Positions 1-7,359 of a DNA stretch of 14,718 bases are shown here, piece after piece. This stretch comes from Sulfuricurvum sp. IAE1. GTDB taxonomy: Bacteria; Campylobacterota; Campylobacteria; Campylobacterales; Sulfurimonadaceae. The DNA is taken from assembly GCA_945867285.1 (NCBI GenBank), contig CAMBHX010000032.1:1-14718 (forward strand). Reading direction: 5' to 3'. Under the pieces are notes generated by a model. It worked only from the letters and a program-made list of their open reading frames with translations, had not been told where the DNA came from and ran no database searches. Each line of letters begins with the position of its first letter. Position 1 is the first letter of the stretch. The position numbers and the translations under genes are program-made.

Positions 1-13
1 ATCACTACCTTTA

Positions 14-1429
14 TTATAAAATTACTATCGATTTTATTTCCGTCATTTCCTCTATCGCAAATCGTGGACCCTCACGCCCTACACCGCTCATTTTGACTCC
101 ACCATAGGGCTGAATATCAAAACGAAGTGTCGGAATATCATTAACGATAATACCACCTGCTTCACAGTTCTCAATTACCTTGGTCGCATTTTTGAGATTA
201 TTGGTGAAAATTGAAAACTGTAATCCATAGGGAGAATTGTTCATCTTTTCAATCGCAACATCTACGGTGTCCACTTTTATCAAACTCACGATGGGGGCAA
301 ATACTTCTTCACACACAATTGCCATATCATCACGTACGTCCGCCATCACACACGGAGAAAACATTTTTCCCTCCACTTTGACATCGCTCAAAGCACGTGC
401 CCCTTGGTCAATCGCACTTTGAACCCAACCATAGGCTCTTTGTGCCGCCTCATCATTGATTAGTGGTCCCAGAAAAGTCTCTTCATCGTAGGGTGACCCC
501 ACTACTAGCTTGGAAGTTGCTTGAGCCATTTTGAACGCAAATTCATCATAAACTGTACTGTTGACATAAATACGCTGTAGCGAAATACACACTTGACCCG
601 AGTTTACAAACGCACCCATCGCACAACGGTTTGCCGCATACTCCACATCCGCACTCTCATCAATATAGGTCGCTGCATTACCGCCTAGTTCTAGAGAGAT
701 TTTTTTGATCCCTGCGGTTTTGGTAATGATATTTCCGACTCCAACAGAACCCGTGAAGCTAATCACTCTTGGTATATCACTTCCAACCAACGCTCCCCCG
801 ACATCGGCATCACCATACACAACACTCAATGCATCAGGAGTCGCATACGGACTTTCAATAAAAAGAGATGCTAGTTTGTAAGCGCACAGTGGGGCCTCAG
901 GAGTGGGTTTAAGTACCACCGCATTGCCTGCCACTAATGCAGGAGCTAGTTTGTGAGCTACAAGATTTAGCGGGAAATTAAAAGGGGTAATCGCCACCAC
1001 AACGCCCGCAGGCTCTCGGCGCCAATAGGAAAGGGAGCTTCTCCCGCTTGGCATCGCATCCGTATTGATCGTTTCACCGTGCATCGTTCTCATTGTTTGA
1101 GCACTAAGCTCAATTGTCTCTATACAGCGATCCACCTCGATTCGTGCATAGGTGATAGGCTTGCCTACTTCATCACACAAAGTACGAGCAAACTCCTCAC
1201 GCTGTTCCTTGAGGCGTAGTGCTACATCGTGCAACCATGAACAACGTTGATGCAAGGGGACTTTTTTGGCAATTTTTGCAGCATTGTGCGCAACTTGGAG
1301 AGCATTGTGAGCATCAGCAACATCACACTTAGCACTTCGTGATACCACTTTCCCATCATAGGGACTTGTTAGCTCATTGTAACTTTCTTTGACTATCTTG
1401 GTTGAACCCATCCAAACATGTGCATCCAT
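14..1429 (-). CDS. NAD(P)-dependent aldehyde dehydrogenase
   Basis: A 471-residue soluble aldehyde dehydrogenase, close to the usual family length, that oxidises an aldehyde to its acid with NAD(P)+. Visible landmarks in order are the oxyanion-hole Asn151 in TPFNFPLN, cofactor Lys174 in VVLKP, the FTGS loop near 225-228, general base Glu247 in ELGG, nucleophile Cys281 in GQVCIS, and the EEVFAP motif near 374-379. All catalytic residues are present. The ELGGNA / GQVCIS / IVNDIPT style resembles the lactaldehyde or phosphonoacetaldehyde dehydrogenase-like branch, but the substrate cannot be read from sequence. The ATG start is supported by GGAG eight bases upstream. Two TAA stops are in tandem at the end. 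It stands alone and is divergent from the truncated haemoglobin gene. No signal peptide is seen, so it is cytoplasmic. Confidence 0.93.
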   Translation of the reverse strand: MDAHVWMGSTKIVKESYNELTSPYDGKVVSRSAKCDVADAHNALQVAHNAAKIAKKVPLHQRCSWLHDVALRLKEQREEFARTLCDEVGKPITYARIEVDRCIETIELSAQTMRTMHGETINTDAMPSGRSSLSYWRREPAGVVVAITPFNFPLNLVAHKLAPALVAGNAVVLKPTPEAPLCAYKLASLFIESPYATPDALSVVYGDADVGGALVGSDIPRVISFTGSVGVGNIITKTAGIKKISLELGGNAATYIDESADVEYAANRCAMGAFVNSGQVCISLQRIYVNSTVYDEFAFKMAQATSKLVVGSPYDEETFLGPLINDEAAQRAYGWVQSAIDQGARALSDVKVEGKMFSPCVMADVRDDMAIVCEEVFAPIVSLIKVDTVDVAIEKMNNSPYGLQFSIFTNNLKNATKVIENCEAGGIIVNDIPTLRFDIQPYGGVKMSGVGREGPRFAIEEMTEIKSIVIL

Positions 1430-1460
1430 TCATCATCTCCAACATCGTATACTTTACAAA

Positions 1461-1466
1461 ATTATA
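1461..1466 (-). promoter_or_regulatory. -10 box for the aldehyde dehydrogenase gene
   Basis: On the minus strand this reads TATAAT, a perfect sigma-70 -10 hexamer with TTTG just before it, 31 nt upstream of the ATG. No convincing -35 hexamer is seen, which is normal for Campylobacterota. The 132-bp divergent gap at 1430-1561 holds this promoter and the opposing one for the globin gene, and nothing else I can support. Confidence 0.55.
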
Positions 1467-1529
1467 CAAAGCATCGACTAAAAAGTAGAAGTATTCTCTC
1501 ATTTAAGCTTTTTTTGGTGGTGAAAGTTT

Positions 1530-1535
1530 TACAAT
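1530..1535 (+). promoter_or_regulatory. -10 box for the truncated haemoglobin gene
   Basis: TACAAT lies 26 nt upstream of the globin ATG and is followed by AC. A T-run at 1509-1515 sits where a -35 would be, as often seen in this phylum. The ribosome binding site AAGGGGA follows at 1551-1557. The same TACAATAC string appears before the DUF481 gene (10801) and, on the minus strand, before dapB (9661). Confidence 0.45.
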
Positions 1536-1561
1536 ACGGATAATTACCATAAGGGGAAATA

Positions 1562-2008
1562 ATGAATTTAACAATAACTGATGGTGTTTTAGGAGTACGT
1601 CCTCCCGTCACTAAGCCTCATCCTGGATTTTTTTTCGAAGTAGGTGAAGAGCGATTTCGCAAGCTTGTCAATGACCATTATGAGATGATACGTACTAGTG
1701 ATATTGCTTTTTTATTTCCTGTCAATGACGAAGATGATTTTAGTGCTGCCAAAAAACATGCGGCTGATTTTTTTATCCAAATTTGCGGTGGTCCTGACTA
1801 TTTTGCTCAATCACGTGGTGAACCTCGCATGGTAGGGCGACATGCACCCTTTCGTATAGATGAGAGCAGTCGTCGTCGATGGTTGGAGTTTTATGCCGTT
1901 TTATTGCCACAACTTGAAGCAGAAGGGATTAACCCTGATTATATTCAATCTTTTTGGAACTATGCAGATGTTTTCTCGATTTGGATGGTCAACACACCAA
2001 CTGTCTAA
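1562..2008 (+). CDS. Group II truncated haemoglobin
   Basis: A 148-residue 2-on-2 globin that binds haem and a diatomic ligand (O2 or NO). The family is linked to nitric oxide or oxygen handling, but the specific role here is inference. The group II signature is clear: a GGPDYFAQSRGEPRM stretch runs into GRHAPFRI, giving proximal His94 (F8), and Trp107 occupies the G8 position in RRRWLEF. Tyr40 in NDHYEMI is the likely B10 distal residue, and the F50-L-F stretch lies around CD1. The ATG is preceded by a strong AAGGGGA site. No signal peptide is seen, so it is cytoplasmic. The gene is transcribed alone. Its TAA stop overlaps the TAG stop of the convergent gene by 4 nt. It differs from Campylobacter-type group III globins, which lack this PRxxxRHxPF motif. 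Confidence 0.88.
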   Translation: MNLTITDGVLGVRPPVTKPHPGFFFEVGEERFRKLVNDHYEMIRTSDIAFLFPVNDEDDFSAAKKHAADFFIQICGGPDYFAQSRGEPRMVGRHAPFRIDESSRRRWLEFYAVLLPQLEAEGINPDYIQSFWNYADVFSIWMVNTPTV

Positions 2009-2403
2009 AAACCAAGCAGCAATGAGCCTGCTCTTTTGGAGGCCGTTCCCATTGGAATTTCTATCCCTTTTTCCATCTCATTAGCAAAAAAACGTGTTAA
2101 CCACGTACGATTAGTCTTGATATTTTGCAAAACCAGATTATCTTCACCCTCTATTTTTTTGACACTGTATTTGCCAATATCAATGGTCAGTTTTTGAGCC
2201 TCCCCCTCAGGCATCAATGTAAAATGAAGTGTTTTTTTGACGGTATCAACGGTGGCATTTTCTACTTTACCGTATCCTTTTGTTTCAAAATACAGCGATA
2301 CTACGCCACTTAATAATTTGGAGCGTATAGAATCCATCGAAAAATCTGCCCAAACACTTACACTTAAACCAACCAGCAATACAATATGTTTAAAAATTAA
2401 CAT
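2005..2403 (-). CDS. Small secreted protein of unknown function
   Basis: A 132-residue protein I cannot place in a named family. Residues 1-19 form a Sec signal peptide: a short basic start, a hydrophobic run (IVLLVGLSVSV), and a VWA cleavage site before Asp20. No lipobox Cys is present, so the mature product of about 113 residues is probably periplasmic. It alternates polar and hydrophobic residues as expected for beta strands (for example KKTLHFTLMPEG and KLTIDIGKYSVKKI) and ends in a conserved-looking LLLGF. It has a clean promoter and an AAAGGG ribosome binding site of its own. It converges on the globin gene, with stop codons sharing bases 2006-2007. Its gene is monocistronic, so context gives no function. 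Confidence 0.75.
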   Translation of the reverse strand: MLIFKHIVLLVGLSVSVWADFSMDSIRSKLLSGVVSLYFETKGYGKVENATVDTVKKTLHFTLMPEGEAQKLTIDIGKYSVKKIEGEDNLVLQNIKTNRTWLTRFFANEMEKGIEIPMGTASKRAGSLLLGF

Positions 2404-2424
2404 TTAAACCCTTTGTTTCTTAAA

Positions 2425-2455
2425 ATTATACTCTGACCATAGGCATTTTAATCAA
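2425..2455 (-). promoter_or_regulatory. Promoter of the small secreted protein gene
   Basis: On the minus strand 2430-2425 reads TATAAT, a perfect -10 box, and 2455-2450 reads TTGATT, a fair -35, with 19 bp between them. The predicted leader is only about 15 nt. It is placed back to back with the ilvE promoter. Confidence 0.55.
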
Positions 2456-2474
2456 TGTTAAACGCCATCTACGC

Positions 2475-2480
2475 TAGAAT
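2475..2480 (+). promoter_or_regulatory. -10 box for the ilvE operon
   Basis: TAGAAT lies 36 nt upstream of the ilvE ATG in the divergent 113-bp gap, followed by the ribosome binding site GGAGA at 2502-2506. No leader peptide or attenuator is visible in the short untranslated region, so control by branched-chain attenuation looks unlikely. No good -35 is seen. Confidence 0.4.
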
Positions 2481-2516
2481 TCCATACTTTTATCTTCACA
2501 TGGAGAATCGATAACA

Positions 2517-3437
2517 ATGAACGAAGCAAAAAATATTTGGATGAACGGAAAACTTGTACCTTGGAAAGACGCAAAAATTCACGTTCTTTCCCACACCTTA
2601 CATTATGGTAATGGCGCTATTGAAGGAACGAAAGCCTATAAAACCCCAAAAGGGTATGCTATTTTTCGTCTAAACGACCATACAAAGCGTCTGATTGAAT
2701 CCGCCAAAATGACACTAATCACTGTCCCCTATACCGTTGAAGAACTTAACCATGCTCAAATTGAACTCTTAAAATCCAACGATTTTACTGGTGAGAATAT
2801 CTATCTTCGCCCTATCGTTTATCTGGGCTATGGCGTCATGGGTGTCTACCACAAAGAAGCACCTGTTGAGGTCTCTATCGCTGCATGGGAATGGGGTGCT
2901 TATCTCGGTGAAGAAGGGATGAAACGTGGTATTCGCCTCAAGATTTCCTCATTTAGTCGTCCCAACAATAAGTCCAATATGGGGAAAGCTAAAGCAGTAG
3001 GTAACTATCTTAACTCCCAAATGGCGAAATTTGAAGCGGTTGAAGCGGGATATGATGAAGCACTATTACTCGATGATGAAGGGTATGTCGCAGAAGCCAG
3101 TGGTGCAGCATTTTTCATGATCAAAGATGGGGAGCTTATCACTCCTCCCAATGACAACTCTTTGGCTTCTATCACTCAAAAAACCGTTATTGAAATGGCA
3201 CAAAACATGGGTATCAAAGTAATTCGTCGTAAAATCACTCGTGAAGAGATCTACATCGCTGACGAAGCATTTCTTACCGGGACGGCTGCTGAAATCACTC
3301 CTATTCGTGAAGTAGATGCTCGTGTCTTGGGTGCTGGCGGACGAGGTGAAATGACTGAAAAAATACAAAGTGCATATTTTGACATCGTATGTGGGCGTAA
3401 CCCTGACTATGATCACTATCTCACCTATATCAACTAA
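2517..3437 (+). CDS. ilvE: Branched-chain amino acid aminotransferase
   Basis: A 306-residue class IV PLP aminotransferase, almost the length of the E. coli enzyme (309). It makes leucine, isoleucine and valine from their 2-oxo acids with glutamate as donor. The Schiff-base lysine is the K in MGKAKAVGNYLNSQ, aligned with Lys159 of E. coli. The PLP-region motif GYVAEASGAAFF, the LADEAF-like IADEAFLTGTAAEITPI block and the C-terminal YFDIVCGRNPDYDHYL tail all match the family. It is the first gene of a five-gene plus-strand operon; the SPFH gene starts 11 nt after its stop, with AAGGA overlapping the stop codon. An ilvE followed by this kind of SPFH gene is also known in Campylobacter. Confidence 0.95.
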   Translation: MNEAKNIWMNGKLVPWKDAKIHVLSHTLHYGNGAIEGTKAYKTPKGYAIFRLNDHTKRLIESAKMTLITVPYTVEELNHAQIELLKSNDFTGENIYLRPIVYLGYGVMGVYHKEAPVEVSIAAWEWGAYLGEEGMKRGIRLKISSFSRPNNKSNMGKAKAVGNYLNSQMAKFEAVEAGYDEALLLDDEGYVAEASGAAFFMIKDGELITPPNDNSLASITQKTVIEMAQNMGIKVIRRKITREEIYIADEAFLTGTAAEITPIREVDARVLGAGGRGEMTEKIQSAYFDIVCGRNPDYDHYLTYIN

Positions 3438-3448
3438 GGAATTTATCC

Positions 3449-4504
3449 ATGGCAAGCGATATGAACGATTATTTTAATAAAAAGAAAAAAGAAGAGGGAA
3501 GTTCTACCCCTAATTCAGGTGGTGGTTTCAAAGTTCCTCAGCCTCCAAAAATGGACTTTACCATGAGCCCAAAAAAGATGCAAATGCTATGGGTTATCGG
3601 TGGATTTGCCCTTATTATGCTTCTTGCAAAACCATTTATTATTATCAACGAAGGAGAACGGGGGATTCTCTCTACTAATGGTAAATACAGTGATAGCTCA
3701 TTGATGCCAGGATTACATTTTCTCATCCCTGTTATCCAAAAAGTCTACATCGTAGATACCAAAGTACGTATTATTAATTATGCTGACAAAATTGATCGTG
3801 AATCAACCAGTGGTGATGGTATCCTCACCAAGCCTTCAATCACTGTATTGGATAAACGTGGACTTCCTGTTGCAATTGATCTCACCGTGCAATACCGCCT
3901 CAATGCGCAACTAGCTGCACAAACTATCTCAAATTGGGGATTTAGCTGGGAGGATAAAATTATAGATCCAGTTGCTCGTGATGTTGTACGCAACGTTATT
4001 GGACAATACGATGCTGAAACATTACCTATCATGCGCAATGCTATCGCTTTGAAAATTGAATCGGGGATTCGTGCAGCAGTTGATCGTCAAAAAAGTGGAC
4101 CTGCAGATTTAGAATCTATCCAACTACGTGAAATCGGCTTGCCGCAAAAAGTTAAAGAGCAAATCGAACGAGTACAAGTAGCCAAGCAAGAAGTTGAAAA
4201 AGCACAGCAAGATGTTGAACGAGCAAAACAAGAGGCATTCAAAAAAGAGACAGAAGCACAAGGTACCGCTAATGCGCTCACTATTGAAGCAAATGCTCAA
4301 GCCAGAGCCAATCATCTCATTGCACAATCACTCTCTCCTGCTTTACTCAAACTAGAACAAATCAAGGTTCAAGGAAAGTTCAATGAGGCTCTTAAAGAGA
4401 ACAAAGATGCTAAAATATTCTTAACACCAGGGGGGTCAACACCAAATATTTGGCTCGATACCAAAAGCGGTGATTCACAAAAAATTACATCAACTGGAAA
4501 ATAG
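3449..4504 (+). CDS. SPFH/band-7 (prohibitin-like) membrane protein
   Basis: A 351-residue single-pass membrane protein. Residues 1-46 are polar and rich in Lys, Gly and Pro. A transmembrane helix spans about 47-66 (LWVIGGFALIMLLA). The SPFH domain begins with NEGERGILSTNGKY and continues to about 230, and an Ala/Gln/Glu/Lys coiled coil runs from about 235 to 290 (KQEVEKAQQDVERAKQEA). Such proteins assemble into large ring or cage oligomers that organise membrane domains or restrain membrane proteases such as FtsH; whether this one does so is unknown. It resembles prohibitin and HflC/HflK in layout, but no partner gene or FtsH is adjacent. It lies between ilvE and hisIE in one operon, and its TAG stop abuts the hisIE ATG directly. 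Confidence 0.88.
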   Translation: MASDMNDYFNKKKKEEGSSTPNSGGGFKVPQPPKMDFTMSPKKMQMLWVIGGFALIMLLAKPFIIINEGERGILSTNGKYSDSSLMPGLHFLIPVIQKVYIVDTKVRIINYADKIDRESTSGDGILTKPSITVLDKRGLPVAIDLTVQYRLNAQLAAQTISNWGFSWEDKIIDPVARDVVRNVIGQYDAETLPIMRNAIALKIESGIRAAVDRQKSGPADLESIQLREIGLPQKVKEQIERVQVAKQEVEKAQQDVERAKQEAFKKETEAQGTANALTIEANAQARANHLIAQSLSPALLKLEQIKVQGKFNEALKENKDAKIFLTPGGSTPNIWLDTKSGDSQKITSTGK

Positions 4505-5182
4505 ATGAATACCCTTGACCAAATCGATTGGGAAAAATCAGACCTTCTTCCCGTCATTATCCAAGACTCTACCACGCTTGAAGTACTGATGATGGCATAT
4601 ATGAATCGTGAAGCGCTTGAATTATCTCTCTCCACTAAAATCGCTCACTATTTCTCACGCTCCAAACAGCGCTTATGGAAAAAGGGAGAAACCAGCGGTC
4701 ATCTCCAGCACTGTGAGCGTTTTTTACTTGACTGTGACAATGATACATTACTCATTATGGTACGTCAAGAAGGTGTTGCATGTCATACTGGTCGCAAATC
4801 GTGTTTCTTTACCGATCTCGCCTCACGAGAGAGTATAAGCACCCCTCAAATCGATACACTAGCTGCTTATGGAATTATTGATGAGCTTTATCACACTATT
4901 TTAGAGCGTAAAAATGGTGATTCAACAAGCTCATGGACAGCTAAACTCCTCTCCAAAGGAGACAATGCAATCCTCAAAAAAGTAGTAGAAGAGGCAGGAG
5001 AGTTTGCTTTTGCCATAAAAGACAATAATGAAGCTGAAATTATTTATGAATGTGCCGATTTGGTCTATCATGTCCTCGTCGCATTGGGACATAAAAATAT
5101 TTCACCTGACCGCATTAAACAAGAGCTTGTACGTCGTGTCGGCACTAGCGGTATTGCGGAGAAAAACTCTAGGACACAATGA
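4505..5182 (+). CDS. hisIE: Bifunctional phosphoribosyl-AMP cyclohydrolase / phosphoribosyl-ATP pyrophosphatase
   Basis: A 225-residue fusion enzyme that carries out steps 2 and 3 of histidine synthesis in the cytoplasm. The N-terminal HisI domain (about 1-125) has the WKKGETSGH motif at 58-66, the Mg-binding D76-C-D78-N-D80 cluster, and the zinc cysteines Cys77, Cys93 and Cys100 with the family's 16- and 7-residue spacing. The C-terminal HisE domain (about 140-225) is helical, with the acidic motif KKVVEEAGEF near 158-167 and YECADLVYH near 181-189. Both active sites look intact. The ATG follows the SPFH stop without a gap, so translation is likely coupled. No other his gene is in the window, so this step lies apart from the rest of the pathway. 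The stop overlaps the next ATG by 4 nt. Confidence 0.95.
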   Translation: MNTLDQIDWEKSDLLPVIIQDSTTLEVLMMAYMNREALELSLSTKIAHYFSRSKQRLWKKGETSGHLQHCERFLLDCDNDTLLIMVRQEGVACHTGRKSCFFTDLASRESISTPQIDTLAAYGIIDELYHTILERKNGDSTSSWTAKLLSKGDNAILKKVVEEAGEFAFAIKDNNEAEIIYECADLVYHVLVALGHKNISPDRIKQELVRRVGTSGIAEKNSRTQ

Positions 5183-5694
5183 AAGCACATATCGTAAACT
5201 TTATTCACACTCTTGGTCTTTACGATTATTTCCTCTTTGGAGGAATCATATTTGTTTTTGCTCTTTTACTTATTATGGCAGTTTTACTACATCATCACAT
5301 AAAAACTGCAGTTACACTCATATTCTTATCATTCTTAACTATAACTATTGCTCCTTATGCGGGCTATCGTATCCTTCATGCAACACTTTACAAGCATACT
5401 ATCACTCTCACAACCGTTCAAGATTTGGAGTTTAGTGATATTCTTCTCATTCGTGGTGATATTAAGAATACTTCCAAGAAAACATTTAAAGAGTGTACTG
5501 TGACTATTGGGATTTCCAAAATAAATAAGATTAAACAACTCAATAAAATCTATCTTTATCTTCCATTTCGCTCTGAAAACATCACCCTAAAAGAGCCATT
5601 AAAGCCTCAAGAATCGCAAGACTTCAAGCTCCTTATCGAACCTTTTAGGTATTCAAAAAAATTTAATGTAACTGCAACTGGAGTCTGCCGGTGA
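5179..5694 (+). CDS. DUF2393 family membrane protein, first copy
   Basis: A 171-residue protein with two transmembrane helices near residues 17-38 and 43-63, followed by a soluble domain of about 100 residues rich in beta strands. The domain contains the phrase LLIRGDIKNTSKKTF, typical of small Ig-like or transthyretin-like folds outside the membrane. It fits the DUF2393 family found mainly in Campylobacterota; the function is unknown. The start codon lies within an ATGA overlap with hisIE, implying translational coupling. The next gene encodes a relative with the same plan, so the pair probably arose by duplication and may form a heteromer. There are few charged residues before the first helix, and no signal peptide cleavage site is evident. 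Confidence 0.78.
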   Translation: MKAHIVNFIHTLGLYDYFLFGGIIFVFALLLIMAVLLHHHIKTAVTLIFLSFLTITIAPYAGYRILHATLYKHTITLTTVQDLEFSDILLIRGDIKNTSKKTFKECTVTIGISKINKIKQLNKIYLYLPFRSENITLKEPLKPQESQDFKLLIEPFRYSKKFNVTATGVCR

Positions 5695-6233
5695 ATACCT
5701 ACATGACTTTTTGGCATTATGGTGCACTTATTGTCATAGTAATCGCTTTTCTTGCTTTGACACTAGTTACACTACAGCAATCCTCCAAATCATCAGCAAA
5801 AGTCTCAATTATTATTACCTATTTACTCACATCCATAGGAATGATATTTGGATCACTATTGTTTATTGATAGCTATACCAAAAAGGTAACACTCTCAGAG
5901 GTAAAAGATAGACGGTTTCTCCCCACCGAAAAGATTTTTTTCACTGGAAGCGTCTATAATAATGGAGATTACACTGTAGGAACCGTAAGTGTTGAAATAA
6001 AAATCATCAATAAAGAATCTATAGCCAAAGAGGGGGAGCCATCGTTTCAATCCAATGCCTTTGCTGAGATGCTAGGTGACGATCCTAATACCTATAAGCC
6101 CTCGTATCTCATCACCACAGAAATAGTTGCTACCAATCTAAAACCAGGGCAGCGAAAAAACTTTCATATTACAATGCCTCACCCTCCACACTTTCAAGGT
6201 TACAGCGTTTATTCAAGAGTTATCGTAGAATAG
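5691..6233 (+). CDS. DUF2393 family membrane protein, second copy
   Basis: A 180-residue paralogue of the preceding gene product: two hydrophobic helices (about 10-29 and 38-61) and then a beta-rich domain with IFFTGSVYNNGDYTVGTVSVEI, matching the TG/RGD-I-x-N-x core of its neighbour. The function is unknown. The proposed GTG start overlaps the upstream TGA as GTGA and is supported by GGAG seven bases upstream; an ATG 12 nt later is the alternative. This is the last gene of the ilvE operon. A residue run rich in acidic and Pro residues (about 104-128) has no match in the first copy. A hairpin element lies 21 nt past the stop, before the convergent radical SAM gene. Confidence 0.75.
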   Translation: MNTYMTFWHYGALIVIVIAFLALTLVTLQQSSKSSAKVSIIITYLLTSIGMIFGSLLFIDSYTKKVTLSEVKDRRFLPTEKIFFTGSVYNNGDYTVGTVSVEIKIINKESIAKEGEPSFQSNAFAEMLGDDPNTYKPSYLITTEIVATNLKPGQRKNFHITMPHPPHFQGYSVYSRVIVE

Positions 6234-6254
6234 TTTAGAGAGTTTAGCCCCCTT

Positions 6255-6284
6255 CCATTAAAACGGACTTGTTCGTTTTAATGG
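6255..6284. repeat. 30-bp palindromic element, copy 1
   Basis: The left arm CCATTAAAACGGAC and right arm GTTCGTTTTAATGG pair over 14 positions, with one G-T wobble and a centre of TT. It lies between the convergent DUF2393 and radical SAM genes, so it could serve as a two-way terminator, but no T-run follows on either strand. Copies 2 and 3 are at 7324 and 8733. Confidence 0.8.
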
Positions 6285-6291
6285 CTAAGCA

Positions 6292-7254
6292 CTAGTATTT
6301 CAATCCAATGCGTCTAAGCCTATCATTGATGGCTTTGAGCTGTCTATTTTTATCTTTACACCACAGTGGTGCGAGAAGAGAATCATCATCGATACCAGCT
6401 GTTAAGCGCTGAACACTAATATGAGCAGGTTTGGCAGCCAATGCTTCACACAGTACCTCTAAATACAGCTCTTCAGCAATCGGTTCAAACTCTCCACGCA
6501 TGTATTCATTGGCCAGAGCTGTACGCTTCACAACGTATAAAGGATGGTATTTGAGAGAATCAACCTCCAACTCATACGCAACTTGAGCAGTTTGCAACAT
6601 CATCTCTTTAGTCTCACCCGGAAGGCCAAATATGAGGTGTCCACATACATTGAGCCCATATGATTTGGCTTTGACAATCGCATCTTTGACATTTTGTGCA
6701 TTATGCCCACGATTGATTTTCTCCAACGTCTCATCAAAAATCGACTGTATCCCAAACTCTATCCAAATTTCAGTTTTATGTGATAACTCACACAAATACT
6801 CAAACGTCTCGTCATTAATACAATCCGAGCGAGTTCCAATACTCAAGCCTACCACATTTTCAAAACTCAATGCTTTTTCATACAATGCTTTGAGTGTTTT
6901 CAATGGTGCATAGGTGTTGGTAAAGCTTTGAAAATAAACAAGATATTTTTGAGTTCCATTATCAGAAGAAAGTTTTTTTGACAACGCCTCAAATTGCCAT
7001 TGGAGCTGGTCGAGTTGTTTTTGAAGGTGAGGATTTTCAAGTGAATCCATATTCAGAAAAAAACCTTTAAGCGGTTTTGTTTGATCTAAACTAGGACTAA
7101 ATGAGTCATTTTCACAAAAAGTACAGCCGCCCTTTGCAACACTACCGTCTATATTAGGGCACGTAAATCCTGAAATAGAGATTGGAACTTTCGAGACTTT
7201 ACACCCAAATTTTTCACGCAAATAATGCCCGAAAGTAAAAATTTGTTTACACAT
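6292..7254 (-). CDS. Radical SAM protein, YhcC/TIGR01212 type
   Basis: A 320-residue radical SAM protein of unknown substrate. The cluster cysteines are Cys32, Cys44 and Cys47 in TCPNIDGSVAKGGCTFC, the extended spacing typical of this family. Other family marks are SIGTRSDCI, WIEFGIQS, INRGHN, GHLIFGLPGET and the C-terminal RLTAGIDDDSLLAPLW. It is cytoplasmic and close to the normal length. I chose the ATG at 7254 because relatives begin with a short M-x-K-Q-I-x-T-F-G; an in-frame TTG at 7272 would add six residues but has no ribosome binding site. It lies downstream of purF on the same strand across a 105-bp gap with two hairpins. Palindrome copies flank the gene on both sides. E. coli YhcC is its characterised-by-name relative; its reaction is not established to my knowledge. 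Confidence 0.87.
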   Translation of the reverse strand: MCKQIFTFGHYLREKFGCKVSKVPISISGFTCPNIDGSVAKGGCTFCENDSFSPSLDQTKPLKGFFLNMDSLENPHLQKQLDQLQWQFEALSKKLSSDNGTQKYLVYFQSFTNTYAPLKTLKALYEKALSFENVVGLSIGTRSDCINDETFEYLCELSHKTEIWIEFGIQSIFDETLEKINRGHNAQNVKDAIVKAKSYGLNVCGHLIFGLPGETKEMMLQTAQVAYELEVDSLKYHPLYVVKRTALANEYMRGEFEPIAEELYLEVLCEALAAKPAHISVQRLTAGIDDDSLLAPLWCKDKNRQLKAINDRLRRIGLKY

Positions 7255-7306
7255 TTTCGTCTCATTTCTCAAAAAACAGAGTTCTTTGTAACTTTAGGGG
7301 GATACA

Positions 7307-7322
7307 AGGGACATTTATCCCT
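7307..7322. repeat. Short hairpin beside palindrome copy 2
   Basis: AGGGA and TCCCT form a perfect 5-bp stem around the six-base loop CATTTA. It ends two bases before the larger palindrome, so two stems stack in the purF to radical SAM gap. By itself it is too short to be significant. Confidence 0.35.
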
Positions 7323-7323
7323 G

Positions 7324-7353
7324 ACATTAAAACGGACGAGTTCGTTTTAATGT
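7324..7353. repeat. 30-bp palindromic element, copy 2
   Basis: The left arm ACATTAAAACGGAC and right arm GTTCGTTTTAATGT surround the centre GA. Compared with copy 1, the outermost pair changed from C-G to A-T on both arms. It starts 7 nt beyond the purF stop and lies about 70 nt before the radical SAM start. No T-run follows it. Confidence 0.8.
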
Positions 7354-7359
7354 TTATCA

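Noticed and set aside
3066..3455. Open frame of 129 codons opposite the end of ilvE
   Set aside because: It lies in the complement of a fully recognisable ilvE and shows no domain.
6255..7353. Radical SAM gene as a mobile cassette between two palindromes
   Set aside because: There is no integrase, transposase, target-site duplication or composition shift, and a third palindrome lies beyond purF, so the pattern fits border elements better than a cassette.
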